From positions 434,001-498,000 of the forward strand of contig JACJYN010000005.1 in NCBI GenBank assembly GCA_020636095.1: a DNA stretch of 64,000 nt. The letters are read 5' to 3'. Source of the stretch: Lewinellaceae bacterium. GTDB taxonomy: Bacteria > Bacteroidota > Bacteroidia > Chitinophagales > Saprospiraceae. Under the pieces are notes generated by a model. The model saw only the letters and a list, made by a program, of their open reading frames with translations. It made no database searches and was not told the origin of the DNA. Shown here piece after piece: positions 26,189 to 35,895 of the stretch. Positions within the stretch are counted from its first letter, which is position 1; the number at the start of each line of letters is the position of its first letter. The position numbers were made by a program, and so were the translations under genes.

Positions 26189-27028
26189 ATGCGCCGACCA
26201 TCCAACTTTGAGCAACTTCTGGATATTATTGATGCCGATGTGCAACATCATTTTATAGATGCTGCCGGCATCCGCACGTCCTATCTGGAAGCCGGAGCCG
26301 GGCCGCCTCTGGTATTGCTGCACGGCGCCGGTGGTGGCGCCGTCACCTGGTATAAGGCCATTGGGCCCCTTTCCCGCCATTTCAGGGTGATCGCTTTCGA
26401 CCGGCCCGGCTATGGAGAATCGGAAAAGCCCAGTGCGCCATACGATAAGCCTTTTAATACCAATTGGCTGTTACAGGCGGCACAGTGCCTGGGGCTTCAG
26501 CGGTTTTCCCTGGTGGGCAATTCCGAAGGAGGGGCCGTCGGTATCCACTTTACCCTAAACCATCCGGAATACCTGGACAAGCTGATCCTGGTCGGCTCGG
26601 CAGGCCTCGGCAATGACTGGAACAAGGCCATCATTTTCAAAATGGCGCTTTACAAACTATTGCCCTCGCCACTATGGGGTGATTTGCTCGGGCGCAATGT
26701 GATGCAAAACCCGGACGACGCCCATCCCGCCTGGCACGAATATTCGAGCGATGTATTGAAGAAAAAAGGCGGCCGCCGGGCTTTTTTCCAGGGCCGGGGC
26801 CGGGCGGTCATTACCTATACCGATGAGGAATTACGGGCTGTGAAAGCCCCTACGCTGCTGATTTGGGGCGAAGATGAGGCCTTTTTCCCCGTTTCGCACG
26901 GGGAGCGGGCGGCCCGGCTGATCCCCGGCGCCCGGTTGGAGGTCATCCCGGGTGCGGGGCATCTGCCGTTTATGGAGAAGCCAGAGGTGTTCTGCCGCCT
27001 GGTGGAGGTGTTTCTAACGCCAATGTAA
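26189..27028 (+). CDS. Alpha/beta hydrolase
   Basis: A 279-residue alpha/beta-hydrolase-fold enzyme. The oxyanion-hole segment is LHGAGGGAVTW, the nucleophile is Ser112 in VGNSEGGAVG, the acid is probably the Asp in WGEDEAFFP, and the base is the His of GAGHLPFMEKPE. The pattern is closest to C-C bond hydrolases and esterases of the MhpC/BphD type. The reaction is unknown. The 3' end overlaps the convergent lipoprotein gene by 15 bp. Confidence 0.85.
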   Translation: MRRPSNFEQLLDIIDADVQHHFIDAAGIRTSYLEAGAGPPLVLLHGAGGGAVTWYKAIGPLSRHFRVIAFDRPGYGESEKPSAPYDKPFNTNWLLQAAQCLGLQRFSLVGNSEGGAVGIHFTLNHPEYLDKLILVGSAGLGNDWNKAIIFKMALYKLLPSPLWGDLLGRNVMQNPDDAHPAWHEYSSDVLKKKGGRRAFFQGRGRAVITYTDEELRAVKAPTLLIWGEDEAFFPVSHGERAARLIPGARLEVIPGAGHLPFMEKPEVFCRLVEVFLTPM

Positions 27029-27973
27029 ATTGGCCTCAAAAAGCTCCGATGCGCCTCCGTCACTATCTGTTACCAACAGCAGGCGAAGGTCATTATGGAG
27101 GGTGGGGTAGAAAACTGCCAGTGACTCCACTTTTACATTCAGTGGTTTTCCTTTATCAATCAACCGGACGCAGTCGGGTGTGACGTTATCTTTTAGCCCC
27201 TTTAAGTCGATCATACCTACAAAACTCCCCAGTACTTCTCCATCGTTGATCCAGTCTTCCGTATTCTCTACTGAGGCTGTAAAAAGAACCTGATCTTCAT
27301 TGGGGATTATGGCGGCGCCGGAAAACCCCGCTTTTATTCCTTTGATCTCCGGTAAGTTGATGAAGTAGGTTTTGGGCGCAGGGCAATCCCGTTCTCCGGC
27401 CAGATATCTTTCCAACTCTTCCAGCTTGTATTTCAAGATCAAATTTTCTCCCCGGTTGAACAGCAAAAGCTCATCATTTTTCACCACCGCTCCCTCGATA
27501 TTTAGCGCTCCTTCTTCGAGTCGCGCCGTTTCTCTGAGCTTTTTATAGAATTCTACCAGGGAATAGGTGTTGACGGCCCCCGTACCCAGGTTTACCGTAA
27601 CCATGTTGTCTCTTTTTGGAGACTTGGAGCCGGAACCAAAGATGAGAAATTCTTTTCCTTCCTCTTTCTCGACACAGGCGATTGCCTCAAAATCCATCTT
27701 GATCTCTTTAGGAGTCACGCCATTTACCATGCCTTCCACCGAAGCTATCGGCTGCTTTTCCTCGATCTGGTAATTATTGTTGATCCGATAAAGAAAGGGG
27801 GAGTTATCTCCAACGGCGTAAAGGGTCTTATCCAGTATCTCCAGCCCGGAAGCGGACGGGACGCCTTCCAGTTCCTGCCGGCTTAATACCGTAACTTCCA
27901 ATGCCGGTTTTTGGGTGCAACCGATGGCCAAAATCCCGGTGATTATAAAAAGGGCGTTCTTGAATAGAAACAT
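27014..27973 (-). CDS. Putative lipoprotein, beta-propeller-like (DUF6929 type)
   Basis: A 319-residue lipoprotein. The start at 27973 places IITGILAIGC as the lipobox; an upstream ATG at 27997 would add eight non-signal residues. The rest is beta-rich with spaced GxxI repeats (SGLEILDKTLYAVGDNSPFLYRI; EFLIFGSGSKSPKRDNMVTV; DELLLFNRGENLILKYKL), as in propeller-type proteins of the DUF6929 family. The function is unknown. It is the second gene on the minus strand after the PorE-like gene, separated by a hairpin. Confidence 0.7.
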   Translation of the reverse strand: MFLFKNALFIITGILAIGCTQKPALEVTVLSRQELEGVPSASGLEILDKTLYAVGDNSPFLYRINNNYQIEEKQPIASVEGMVNGVTPKEIKMDFEAIACVEKEEGKEFLIFGSGSKSPKRDNMVTVNLGTGAVNTYSLVEFYKKLRETARLEEGALNIEGAVVKNDELLLFNRGENLILKYKLEELERYLAGERDCPAPKTYFINLPEIKGIKAGFSGAAIIPNEDQVLFTASVENTEDWINDGEVLGSFVGMIDLKGLKDNVTPDCVRLIDKGKPLNVKVESLAVFYPTLHNDLRLLLVTDSDGGASELFEANLHWR

Positions 27974-28066
27974 CTGTTTGTATTTTCTGCTGGTCAATTC
28001 AATTTAAATGCAGGATTGAATACGTAAACAAATGCGTTTAGATACCACCGCCGGCTATTTTTTTTA

Positions 28067-28120
28067 AGCGTGTGTTCAAATTTCGTTTCCAGGCCGAAGT
28101 ATGAAATTGGAACACACGCT
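28067..28120. repeat. Strong intergenic hairpin
   Basis: Arms 28067-28084 (AGCGTGTGTTCAAATTTC) and 28103-28120 pair over 17 of 18 positions around an 18-nt loop. It lies 29 bp after the 3' end of the PorE-like gene. Neither strand has a T-run after the stem, so it does not look like an ordinary rho-independent terminator. It may be an mRNA-stabilising structure or a mobile palindrome. Confidence 0.55.
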
Positions 28121-28148
28121 AAAATTGCACACATGGAGGTAGGCACAT

Positions 28149-30728
28149 TCACCGCCTCCCCCTCTCTTCCCCACCTCCCCCGCGGAATCTGATCTCCACC
28201 CGCCGGTTGAGGGCTCTTCCGGTTTCGGTCTCATTATCGGCGAGGGGTTGGGATGCGCCGTAACCGGCAGCTGAGATCTGCCCGGCATCCACACCCTGGC
28301 CCAGGAGGTAAGAACGAACAGCTTCGGCCCGGTTTTGGGAGAGAGCCTGGTTGTACTCGGCGCCACCGGTGTAGTCGGTATGGCCGGCGACTTCCACACT
28401 CAGGGCATAAGCCTTGATCAACGACGCCAGCCGGTTCAGCTCTGGGTAGGATTCAGGCCGTATCCGGAATTGATCGGTCTCAAAGAAAAGGTTTTTTAAA
28501 GGCAAGGTGATGTTGCCTTCCTGTATTTCCGCCAGGGTGGGCGCCTGGATGTTCTCTTCGGCCTCGCGGATGGTTATGCTGTCCCGGAGGTCAATGTTGT
28601 TGCTGACGGGATAGAGGCCCGGCCCTTCCACCGTATAGCTATACAGGCGCCCGGACGGGAGGGTGACGAAAAACGCACCGCTTTCGGGGTCTGCTTGAAT
28701 CCGCCCTGCCGGCTCGCCGGTGCTGAGGTCTTCGAGTATCAATTCTGCCGTTAGCGGCCTCCCGTCCAGGCCGAGGATGTGGCCGCGGATGGTGGCCACC
28801 GGTTGCGGGCGGAAGCGTTCCGGGACGGCTACCTGGTATAGTTCTTCCCGTTTGCCGGGGGCGTCGCCGGAGAAGTAGGCCGTTGTTCCATCCGTGCTTA
28901 TCTTGTAGCCCCAATCCCTGCCAGGTTTGTTGATCTCCTTGCCGAGGTTTTTCGGTTCCGTCCATTCCAGCCATCCATCGCCGATACGCGTTGTGACGAA
29001 AACATCGAGGCTGCCCAGGCCGCCGTGGCCGCGGGAGCTGAAATACAGCGTGCGCATATCGGGATGCAAAAAGGGTGAACGGTCTTCGAACGGCGTATTC
29101 AGGATGGGCCCCAGGTTAACGGGTGGGCCCCAGTTCCCATCAGGCTGCCGCTGAGAAACAAACAGGTCGATATTGTCGTCGTTGCGGGCGCCAATGATGT
29201 CCATCGACCGGGCGGCAAAGATGACGGCTTCGCGATTGCTGGCGAAGGTAGTGCTGCCTTGCCATTCGGGCGCATAAGGGCCGGAAAAGAAATTGCGGGG
29301 CGCCGACCATCCGTCCGGTTGTTTATCGGTGTATTTGACGATGCCGCCGTCGTACATCAATAAGGTGGTATTGTCTGTGCTGATCGCCAACGGCGCCTCG
29401 TGGTTTTCGGCGGTATTCAGGGCTTCGATAGGGTAGGGGTTGCCCCAGCTTTCACCCTCCCGGCGAGCGGCGAAGATATCTTCATTGTTGCCCCTATTGC
29501 GGCAAAAGAAAAGGCGCTGCCCGTCGGCGGAGATAACCGGGGCGTATTCGCCGAGCTCCGAATTGACAGCCTCACTGATCGGGAGGGGGGCCACGCCTTC
29601 TTCCGGCTGCGCCAGCATGTCGAGCAGGCTGGCTATCCGGGAATCGCCTTCTCCAAAGTAAGGGGCAAATTGACGGACGGTGGCGGCGGCCGATTCCCAT
29701 TGCCCGCGTTCCAGGCTGCGGGCAATGATTTGCTGCAAAGCTACGAAAGCCTGATGTACAGGCGCAGCCAACTCTATATAATGTTGATATACCGGCAGGC
29801 GGCCGTCGGTAAAGCCCAGCCCGAGATCGGGTGCGGTGCGGGCGATGGTGATGGCGGCTTGAATGTTGAAGGAATCGGCATATAAGGGGTAGCGGTTTTG
29901 AAAGCCCAGCAGGTCGCCCCAATCTCCAGTAATGTAGTGGTAATAGTAGACCACGCGAATCGTTCGGGGCAGTTGGCTGTGATCCAGGCCGCGCAGGTAA
30001 CGCTCTGCCTGAGCAATAAAGGGCTGTTCCCAGAGCACCTTACTCAGGGGAGCATCCAGTCGGGCGGCTGCTTCAGGGTAGTCGGCCAGCAGATTGAAGA
30101 GGCTGTTCAGGTGGGTACTGTCTCTGTTTCGGAAATAGGCATCAAAAATGGCATTTTGAAGGGGATCGGCCAGTCCGGGAAGGTACTCCCGGATATCTCG
30201 TTTCCGGGAACGGGCAAAATCGCGAAGGCCTTCGTACGCACCTGCTCGCTGCAACTCTTCGAAGCGAGCCTGCAAAAAAGCCTGCATGGCCTTCATCTCA
30301 TTGTCACTGTCCAGGCGGCTGTAGTGTTCCATATATTGGGTAAGGGCTTCACTGCCTCCTTTTTCGATGGCAAAAAGCAGCCCCTTGTCGCGAATCTCGT
30401 TCTTCAGGCGCCGGATACTTGATTTGTCCAACCCCGCCCGTTCCAGCTTTTTCTGCTGCCCACCGGAGAGCTTACGGATGTGCCGCTGCGCTTCCCGGAG
30501 GTAGATGTAAGCCGTGTCGGGATTGTATAGGGTGTAAGCTTCTTCCGCATAGAGCCGGGCCATGCCGAGCAGCGCCTCTACGGACTCCTCGTCCTGCCGG
30601 AGTTCATTTTCGAAAGCAACCCGGGCGGTTTCGTATTCCTTCCGCTCCAGGAGTTGTTGCCCGCTTTGGGAGGAAAGGGCTGTGGATAGGGTACAGAAAG
30701 CAAATAGTAGAAAGGCGCGGGTTAACAT
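28149..30728 (-). CDS. PorE-like TPR/beta-propeller/CRD/OmpA protein (T9SS-associated type)
   Basis: An 859-residue envelope protein with the four-part order known from T9SS component PorE. It has N-terminal TPR helices (about 25-130), a helical middle, a PD40-type beta-propeller (about 385-620; YAPVISADGQRLFFCRN), a carboxypeptidase-regulatory-like domain (about 645-715; GHILGLDGRPLTAELIL) and a C-terminal OmpA domain that binds peptidoglycan (VEVAGHTDYTGGAEYNQAL; NRRVEIRF). A signal peptide (AFLLFAFCTLSTALS) is present. Many Bacteroidota have several such paralogues, so this need not be the core PorE. No other T9SS core genes are adjacent. Confidence 0.8.
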   Translation of the reverse strand: MLTRAFLLFAFCTLSTALSSQSGQQLLERKEYETARVAFENELRQDEESVEALLGMARLYAEEAYTLYNPDTAYIYLREAQRHIRKLSGGQQKKLERAGLDKSSIRRLKNEIRDKGLLFAIEKGGSEALTQYMEHYSRLDSDNEMKAMQAFLQARFEELQRAGAYEGLRDFARSRKRDIREYLPGLADPLQNAIFDAYFRNRDSTHLNSLFNLLADYPEAAARLDAPLSKVLWEQPFIAQAERYLRGLDHSQLPRTIRVVYYYHYITGDWGDLLGFQNRYPLYADSFNIQAAITIARTAPDLGLGFTDGRLPVYQHYIELAAPVHQAFVALQQIIARSLERGQWESAAATVRQFAPYFGEGDSRIASLLDMLAQPEEGVAPLPISEAVNSELGEYAPVISADGQRLFFCRNRGNNEDIFAARREGESWGNPYPIEALNTAENHEAPLAISTDNTTLLMYDGGIVKYTDKQPDGWSAPRNFFSGPYAPEWQGSTTFASNREAVIFAARSMDIIGARNDDNIDLFVSQRQPDGNWGPPVNLGPILNTPFEDRSPFLHPDMRTLYFSSRGHGGLGSLDVFVTTRIGDGWLEWTEPKNLGKEINKPGRDWGYKISTDGTTAYFSGDAPGKREELYQVAVPERFRPQPVATIRGHILGLDGRPLTAELILEDLSTGEPAGRIQADPESGAFFVTLPSGRLYSYTVEGPGLYPVSNNIDLRDSITIREAEENIQAPTLAEIQEGNITLPLKNLFFETDQFRIRPESYPELNRLASLIKAYALSVEVAGHTDYTGGAEYNQALSQNRAEAVRSYLLGQGVDAGQISAAGYGASQPLADNETETGRALNRRVEIRFRGGGGEERGRR

Positions 30729-30813
30729 ACAAGGTTGTTTTAAAACTTATTCAAGGAGTAAACGCCTGGAAAGGACAAAGGCTTGTTGGAAAAGGCCAAA
30801 TAGTAGGATTTTC

Positions 30814-33315
30814 CTATTTTCCACTTCCGCCTTCCGGCTTCGCACTTTCCATTTTCGCCTTTTGCATCTCCGCCATCACCATCTTGATCTCTCCATAAGA
30901 ATAGGCATTGTCAAAATGAGTTCTAACTTCTGATAGCGTGGTTACCCCCGGGTGCTCCGTCAGGAACTGCCTGATTTTTCCGGCCGTTTCTTCCGGGATA
31001 ACATCTGCGGCACTCAGTTCACCCTGGCTGATAAAGTGGGCCAGGTGGCCTTCAATGGTGGAAGCTACCAGGCCGCGCTCCCCGGCGATCTCTTGAACGG
31101 TTTTACCCGATTGGAATAGCTCGAAGCTGAGTTTTTTGGTATCGGCCTTGGGTGGCTTCGCCGGTTTTTCCTCCTCTTCCGGCATTAGAAGGGAGGCAGT
31201 AGAGATATCGTTTTCTGCACAATAGCTTTCAATAAGGCTGATGAGTTCGGCCCCGTATTGGTTGGCTCTGCCCTTACCGATGCCGTGAATCTTTTTTAAC
31301 TGGGCATTGTTCAGCGGGAGTTTCTCGGCCAGATCGAGCAGGGAGCGGGTGGGCAGCACCATGTAGAGCGCCACGTCCTGTTCGTCGGCGGCCTCTTTGC
31401 GCCATTGTTCCAGGCGGGCGTACAGCTCCGGATGAGCGGTGTCCTGGGGGCCCACTTTTTTCGGGGCGGCTGTTGGCGCCTTTTGCCGGGCCGCCTGGAA
31501 ATCCAGGTCAGCATGAGCTCTGGTGCGAAGGTAGGCCTGGGTGGTGAACCGGCTTTGGATGGCGGTAAAGCAGGCGATTTTGGTGAAGATTTCCCTTTGC
31601 AGCTTTTCCAACGTCTCCAAAGCAGTCTTTCTGATCTTTTGATTATCAGTAATGACCTCGATGCCTTGGGCAGCAGGCTGAAGTTCGCTCTTTACCTTTT
31701 CGGCGAACCAGGCGCCCGCCTTTTGAATGCGGCCCTGGATTTCTTCGTTTTTTTCCGGCAGGCCCCCTTGGGCGAATAAACCCCGAAGCTGTCGCCTGAA
31801 TGTTTCCCCCACTGGAAAGACCTGCTCCTCGGCCCGGCTTGCGAGCGTTTTAAATTGTTGTAAAGCGCCGGGCAGCATTTTGTTTTCGTGCTCCAGCAGC
31901 ACGCGGTTCATTTGGTTGAAAGCCCTTTTCAAGGCTTTAAAGCTGAACAGTTCGAGGATGAGCGATTGCTGATAAGCCGTCTTGTCCTGCTCCAGTTGGG
32001 CTGGGCCGGGTGCGTTTTTTTCCGCCTCTTCAGAGAAGCTTTTGACCCTCCCATCCGTACGGACGCTGGAGGGAGTGATTTTAGAAATCAGCACGATGCC
32101 TTCAAAGCTTTTACAGCGGCTGAGCGCCACGTACACCTGGCCATGAGCGAAGGCAGCCTGCGCGTCCAGGATGACGCGCTCGAAAGTGAGCCCCTGGCTT
32201 TTGTGGATGGTGATGGCCCAGGCCAGCCGTAGGGGAAACTGGGTGAAGGAGCCCACCATTTCCTCTTCCACCTCTTTAGTATGTTCATTCAGGCTGTACT
32301 TTACGTTGGCCCATTCAGCCCGGGCCACCACGATCGGCTCCGCTTCGCCGGGGCAGAGCACGTAGGCCTCATCCTTTTCGATACGGGTGACCTGTCCGAT
32401 CTTACCATTGTAGTAACGTTTCTCGCGCTCCGTGTCGTTCTTGACGAACATAACCTGTGCTCCGGTTTTCAGCTCGAGCACTTCGTCGGCAGGATAAGCG
32501 TGAGCGGGAAAATCGCCGGTTATTTCGGCCTGGAAGGTATGCACCTTTTGGGAGATGCCGGCCAGCTTTTGGGCATTGATCTCATTCGCCGAAGCATTGT
32601 GAGTGGTCAGGGTGATGTACCCGTCCTCTTCTCTGGCCTGGAAATTTGGGTCGAAGCGGCTGTTCAGGGTTGCCAGCACGCCGGCGTCCATGTCGTTGTT
32701 GCGCACCTTGTTCAGCAGGCGGATGAACGTGTCGTCCGACTGCCGGAAGATGTGTTTCAGCTCGACCACGATCGGCTGGGCTTCCTGCAGGGCGAGGCTT
32801 CCGAAAAAGTAGGGCGTGCGGTAGTGGTCGCGCAGCAGGTACCACTCTTCATCTTTTACCACCGGCGGTAGTTGGTGGAGGTCGCCGATCATGAGCAACT
32901 GCACGCCGCCGAAGGGTTTGCTGGGGTCCTTATACCGCCGTAACACATCGTCGATCCCATCCAGCAGGTCGGCCCGCACCATGCTGACCTCATCGATAAC
33001 CAGCAGGTCGAGGCTGCGGATCAGGCGGATTTTTTCGCCGGAGAACCGTCGCTGGCGGGCCGCTTCCCGGGCGTTGCCTGGCAAATAGGGGCCGAAGGGC
33101 AGCTGAAAAAAGGAGTGGATGGTCATCCCTTTAGCATTGATGGCGGCTACCCCCGTAGGCGCCACTATGGCCATGCGCTTAGGTGCTTCCTTCTTTATCT
33201 TGTGCAAAAAAGTGGTCTTGCCGGTTCCTGCCTTACCCGTCAGGAAGATGCTCTTGTTGGTGTAGCATACGTATTCATAGGCCAGCTCGAGTTCGGGGTT
33301 GGATTGGAGAGGCAT
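30814..33315 (-). CDS. Pif1/RecD-like superfamily 1 helicase with HRDC and HTH tail
   Basis: An 833-residue DNA helicase. Walker A is GKAGTGKTTF (about 27-36), Walker B is LLVIDEVSM, and there is a UvrD_C-type C-terminal helicase block (AWAITIHKSQGLTFERVILD...VALSRCKSFEG). Between about 440 and 620 lies a helical region, then an HRDC-like domain (VLPTRSLLDLAEKLPLNNAQLKKI) and a C-terminal helix-turn-helix domain of the HTH_40 type (SFELFQSGKTVQEIAGERGL). Similar helicases resolve G-quadruplex or stalled-fork structures. Whether this one does is unknown. The order matches related Bacteroidota helicases and the gene is intact. Confidence 0.87.
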   Translation of the reverse strand: MPLQSNPELELAYEYVCYTNKSIFLTGKAGTGKTTFLHKIKKEAPKRMAIVAPTGVAAINAKGMTIHSFFQLPFGPYLPGNAREAARQRRFSGEKIRLIRSLDLLVIDEVSMVRADLLDGIDDVLRRYKDPSKPFGGVQLLMIGDLHQLPPVVKDEEWYLLRDHYRTPYFFGSLALQEAQPIVVELKHIFRQSDDTFIRLLNKVRNNDMDAGVLATLNSRFDPNFQAREEDGYITLTTHNASANEINAQKLAGISQKVHTFQAEITGDFPAHAYPADEVLELKTGAQVMFVKNDTEREKRYYNGKIGQVTRIEKDEAYVLCPGEAEPIVVARAEWANVKYSLNEHTKEVEEEMVGSFTQFPLRLAWAITIHKSQGLTFERVILDAQAAFAHGQVYVALSRCKSFEGIVLISKITPSSVRTDGRVKSFSEEAEKNAPGPAQLEQDKTAYQQSLILELFSFKALKRAFNQMNRVLLEHENKMLPGALQQFKTLASRAEEQVFPVGETFRRQLRGLFAQGGLPEKNEEIQGRIQKAGAWFAEKVKSELQPAAQGIEVITDNQKIRKTALETLEKLQREIFTKIACFTAIQSRFTTQAYLRTRAHADLDFQAARQKAPTAAPKKVGPQDTAHPELYARLEQWRKEAADEQDVALYMVLPTRSLLDLAEKLPLNNAQLKKIHGIGKGRANQYGAELISLIESYCAENDISTASLLMPEEEEKPAKPPKADTKKLSFELFQSGKTVQEIAGERGLVASTIEGHLAHFISQGELSAADVIPEETAGKIRQFLTEHPGVTTLSEVRTHFDNAYSYGEIKMVMAEMQKAKMESAKPEGGSGK

Positions 33316-33650
33316 GGGCTTTTGGGTAAAGGTACCAATTATTCGCCTTTCCTGAAAGTGGCATAGGAAATGCTGAATTTACATCGAGGCTGTTTTTTTA
33401 GGTTTTTATGCATTGGAAACCAGTTGTTTATGGCGGAATTTTAACATTTTTTTTCAAAAATAGCACTGGACAAGAGTTGATATTCTGTCCCATCCTGTCT
33501 GAAGAATATCATAATCATCTGAACCCCCTGGCGGTGAAAAGCGGATTGAAGCTCTTTTCCTTTCAGGCCTCCTTAAGTTTAACACTTCATTAGCAACTCC
33601 CTGCTTGTTTGTTTTGGTAACAAACCAGATATTAGGGCAAAGACCAATCT
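33316..33650. other. Divergent intergenic region (helicase / lipoprotein)
   Basis: AT-rich spacer between divergent genes. A 7-bp perfect hairpin GTTTGTT/AACAAAC at 33607-33625 lies 25 bp before the lipoprotein start. No consensus TAnnTTTG was seen for the plus-strand gene. Nothing else is supported. Confidence 0.45.
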
Positions 33651-35426
33651 ATGTCCATTCGCACCTGTCCGATGTTGCTGTTGGCCCTGAGCCTTTGGGC
33701 CTGCCAGCCCGCTGTCGCCCCCGTTTCGGAGCCGCCGCCCCAACGGCAGGATATCCTCAATATCAACGAGCGGCCGGAACGGGAGAGCCCTTATACCGTA
33801 GAATGGGGCGGCCTTCAAATCCCTCTGGTGAAGTACGCCAACCCGGAGGTATATAGCGGTAGCATCGAAATTGAAATTTCAGCATTCCGGAATATGGTTG
33901 GCCAGGAATTGAGGCTACTGAAGTATGAAAGCGAGCAGGAAGTGGAAGTGGTGAGTATTCACCGGGAGCCGTACAGCCGGTTTTCTTCCTTTTGGTTTTC
34001 TTACCCGGGATTCCAGGGGCGCCGTCTGGAAACTTCGGTGGCCACCACCCTGCAGCAGGGCCTGCAGCCGGGCGATGTGCTGGCGGTCCGCCTGTTTTCC
34101 AAAACGGATAGTACCATCGTGCAATCCGTTTTGATCAAGGTAGCGGACCCTTTCGAGGAGTATCATCCGGAGGTACCCGTACCCCGGCCTCGCTACGATG
34201 GAGATGTTTTTGGCTTCCAGCTGATCCAGGAATCCGGGCGGCGCCCTTTGTTGCGCATCGATACCGCCGAGGAGTCCACCCGCCATATTTACGATCTCTA
34301 TCGGCATAACCGGAGATATAAGATCGTTCATGTGCCAGGCTTTAAGACTCGCCGGCGCCTGCTCACCGGCCGGGATCAGCTTTTTGAGGCGTCAGAGGCC
34401 CATCGTTCAGAACTGCTCAGCACCGGGTACGATTGGCTGGCCTTACCGGAATATACTGCTTTCGAAGGAGCGGATGTCAGCCTGGAATGGGGGGAGCTGT
34501 TGGCTTCACCTGCCAGTGAGAATTACCACCTGGCAGACTTTCGCAGCAATATTAAGGAAGAATTGAAACTGCGCATCGGAAATGCCGATCTGTCCATTCG
34601 GGGGTTTCACCTTTTCATCCACAACTGGCGCCGGCACCCGGAATTATACGTGGCCGACAGCTTGCAAAGCCCGGTTTTGCTTAAGGCACTGTATAAAATA
34701 CAGCCAGCCAGCACCGTGTATTTTGATAAGATCGTGGTGGAGGATGAACATGGGAAACGCTGGCTCATACCAGTGGCTTTTGCTTTCAATATTGGGGCGG
34801 AGCTCCCCTTCTCTTTCAATCTGGAAGAAAGCTCCACGGAAGCAGTAGCGCCTGTGGTGCAGGTGAGGGGGCAGAAAGGCGGCGCCTTCATCCGTTTTCA
34901 GAACTACCCTTTATCTAAAGTTCTTCCTCTTCTGCTAGGTCTGGATAGTACCCAGCTTCACCAGCAGAATTGGCGGCAGGATCCCAAACTTGATATTGTC
35001 TTTTCCTCTGCTTATTACTCTTTGGAGGATGGAAAGGCTTGGACTCTCCGGGAACTGAAGCGCAGGTTCGGCATCGAGCTGAAATGGACAAGCGTTCCGG
35101 AGGTTTACCACCTGGTGGTGAAGGATAGTGTGGCGCTGTCAACAATCATGGCGGAGCCGGATAAAGATTTTATTCAGTATGTAGATGGCGCCAACAAGAC
35201 GGCGCTGCTGGTACACATCACACCTGCTCACCTGGCCCGCTTCCTCACCCAGGAGCTAAACGTACCGGTGGCCAACCATACCTGCCTGCCCACCGATGCC
35301 AAACTGAAGGTGGAAATGGATTTTTCGTCCCTTGCTTCCGCCCGGGAAAGCCTCTCCCAACTCGGGCTTGCTCTGGAAAGGGGCAAGGAAGGGGCCTCGG
35401 TAGAGGTGTGGCTCCGTGACAGGTGA
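33651..35426 (+). CDS. Unknown lipoprotein with DUF3738-like C-terminal part
   Basis: A 591-residue lipoprotein (lipobox LSLWAC, Cys18). A Pro-rich stretch follows, then largely beta-rich sequence of no recognised family. Residues of about 405-505 (KVLPLLLGLDSTQ; LRELKRRFGIELKWTS; EVYHLVVKDS) resemble the DUF3738 group of secreted proteins, but only weakly. The last codons (CGT GAC AGG TGA) are part of the first 62-bp hairpin unit, so the stop codon is inside the repeat. The insertion may have replaced the original C-terminus. No function is proposed. Confidence 0.65.
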   Translation: MSIRTCPMLLLALSLWACQPAVAPVSEPPPQRQDILNINERPERESPYTVEWGGLQIPLVKYANPEVYSGSIEIEISAFRNMVGQELRLLKYESEQEVEVVSIHREPYSRFSSFWFSYPGFQGRRLETSVATTLQQGLQPGDVLAVRLFSKTDSTIVQSVLIKVADPFEEYHPEVPVPRPRYDGDVFGFQLIQESGRRPLLRIDTAEESTRHIYDLYRHNRRYKIVHVPGFKTRRRLLTGRDQLFEASEAHRSELLSTGYDWLALPEYTAFEGADVSLEWGELLASPASENYHLADFRSNIKEELKLRIGNADLSIRGFHLFIHNWRRHPELYVADSLQSPVLLKALYKIQPASTVYFDKIVVEDEHGKRWLIPVAFAFNIGAELPFSFNLEESSTEAVAPVVQVRGQKGGAFIRFQNYPLSKVLPLLLGLDSTQLHQQNWRQDPKLDIVFSSAYYSLEDGKAWTLRELKRRFGIELKWTSVPEVYHLVVKDSVALSTIMAEPDKDFIQYVDGANKTALLVHITPAHLARFLTQELNVPVANHTCLPTDAKLKVEMDFSSLASARESLSQLGLALERGKEGASVEVWLRDR

Positions 35427-35600
35427 CGCCTCCACGTAAAGACTCCCGCTGGAGGAAGAGGTGTCGCCTGCGCCTTCGTGACAGGTGACGCCTCCGCGTA
35501 AAGACTCCCGCTGGAGGAGAGGTGTCGCCTGCCCCTTCGTGACAGGTGACGCCTCCACGTAAAGACTCTCGCTGGAGGAGAGGTGTCGCCTGCGCATAAG
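35415..35600 (+). repeat. Three 62-bp hairpin units, plus orientation, starting at a stop codon
   Basis: Units begin at 35415, 35477 and 35538 (periods 62 and 61). Each has a left arm AGGTGACGCCTCC and a right arm ending GAGGTGTCGCCT around a loop beginning ACGTAAAGACTC. The arms pair over 12 bases with two G-U wobbles in plus-strand RNA only. The first unit contains the TGA of the preceding gene. Confidence 0.85.
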
Positions 35601-35626
35601 GGATAACATGTGATGGTGAAGCTTTC

Positions 35627-35895
35627 AGGGGGTTATTGGGGGAGGCGTCACTTCGGAGAGGGGTAGGAAGCGACACCTCTTTGTTTTCAGGGGGTTATTG
35701 GGGGAGGCGTCACTTCGGAGAGGGGTAGGAAGCGACACCTCTTTGTTTTCAGGGGGTTATTGGGGGAGGCGTCACTGAGAGGGTAGGAAGCACACCTCTT
35801 TGTTTTCAGGGGGTTATTGGGGGAGGCGTCACTTCGGAGGGGGGCAGGAAGCGACACCTCTTTGTTTGGGGGGGGTATTGGGGAGGCGTCACTTC
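35627..35895 (-). repeat. Minus-orientation 62-bp hairpin array after the RayT gene
   Basis: Units start at 35627, 35689, 35751 and 35808, with a shorter unit near 35867. Each has AGGGGGTTATTGGGGGAGGC, then CGTCACTTCGGAG, then TAGGAAGCGACACCTC. In minus-strand RNA the arms AAGTGACGCCTC and GAGGTGTCGCTT pair with two G-U wobbles. The array runs without a gap into the stop codon of the transposase gene (TAA at 35896-35898). Confidence 0.85.

Noticed and set aside
28067..28120. Rho-independent terminator
   Set aside because: No T-run after the stem on either strand; kept as a hairpin of unknown role.
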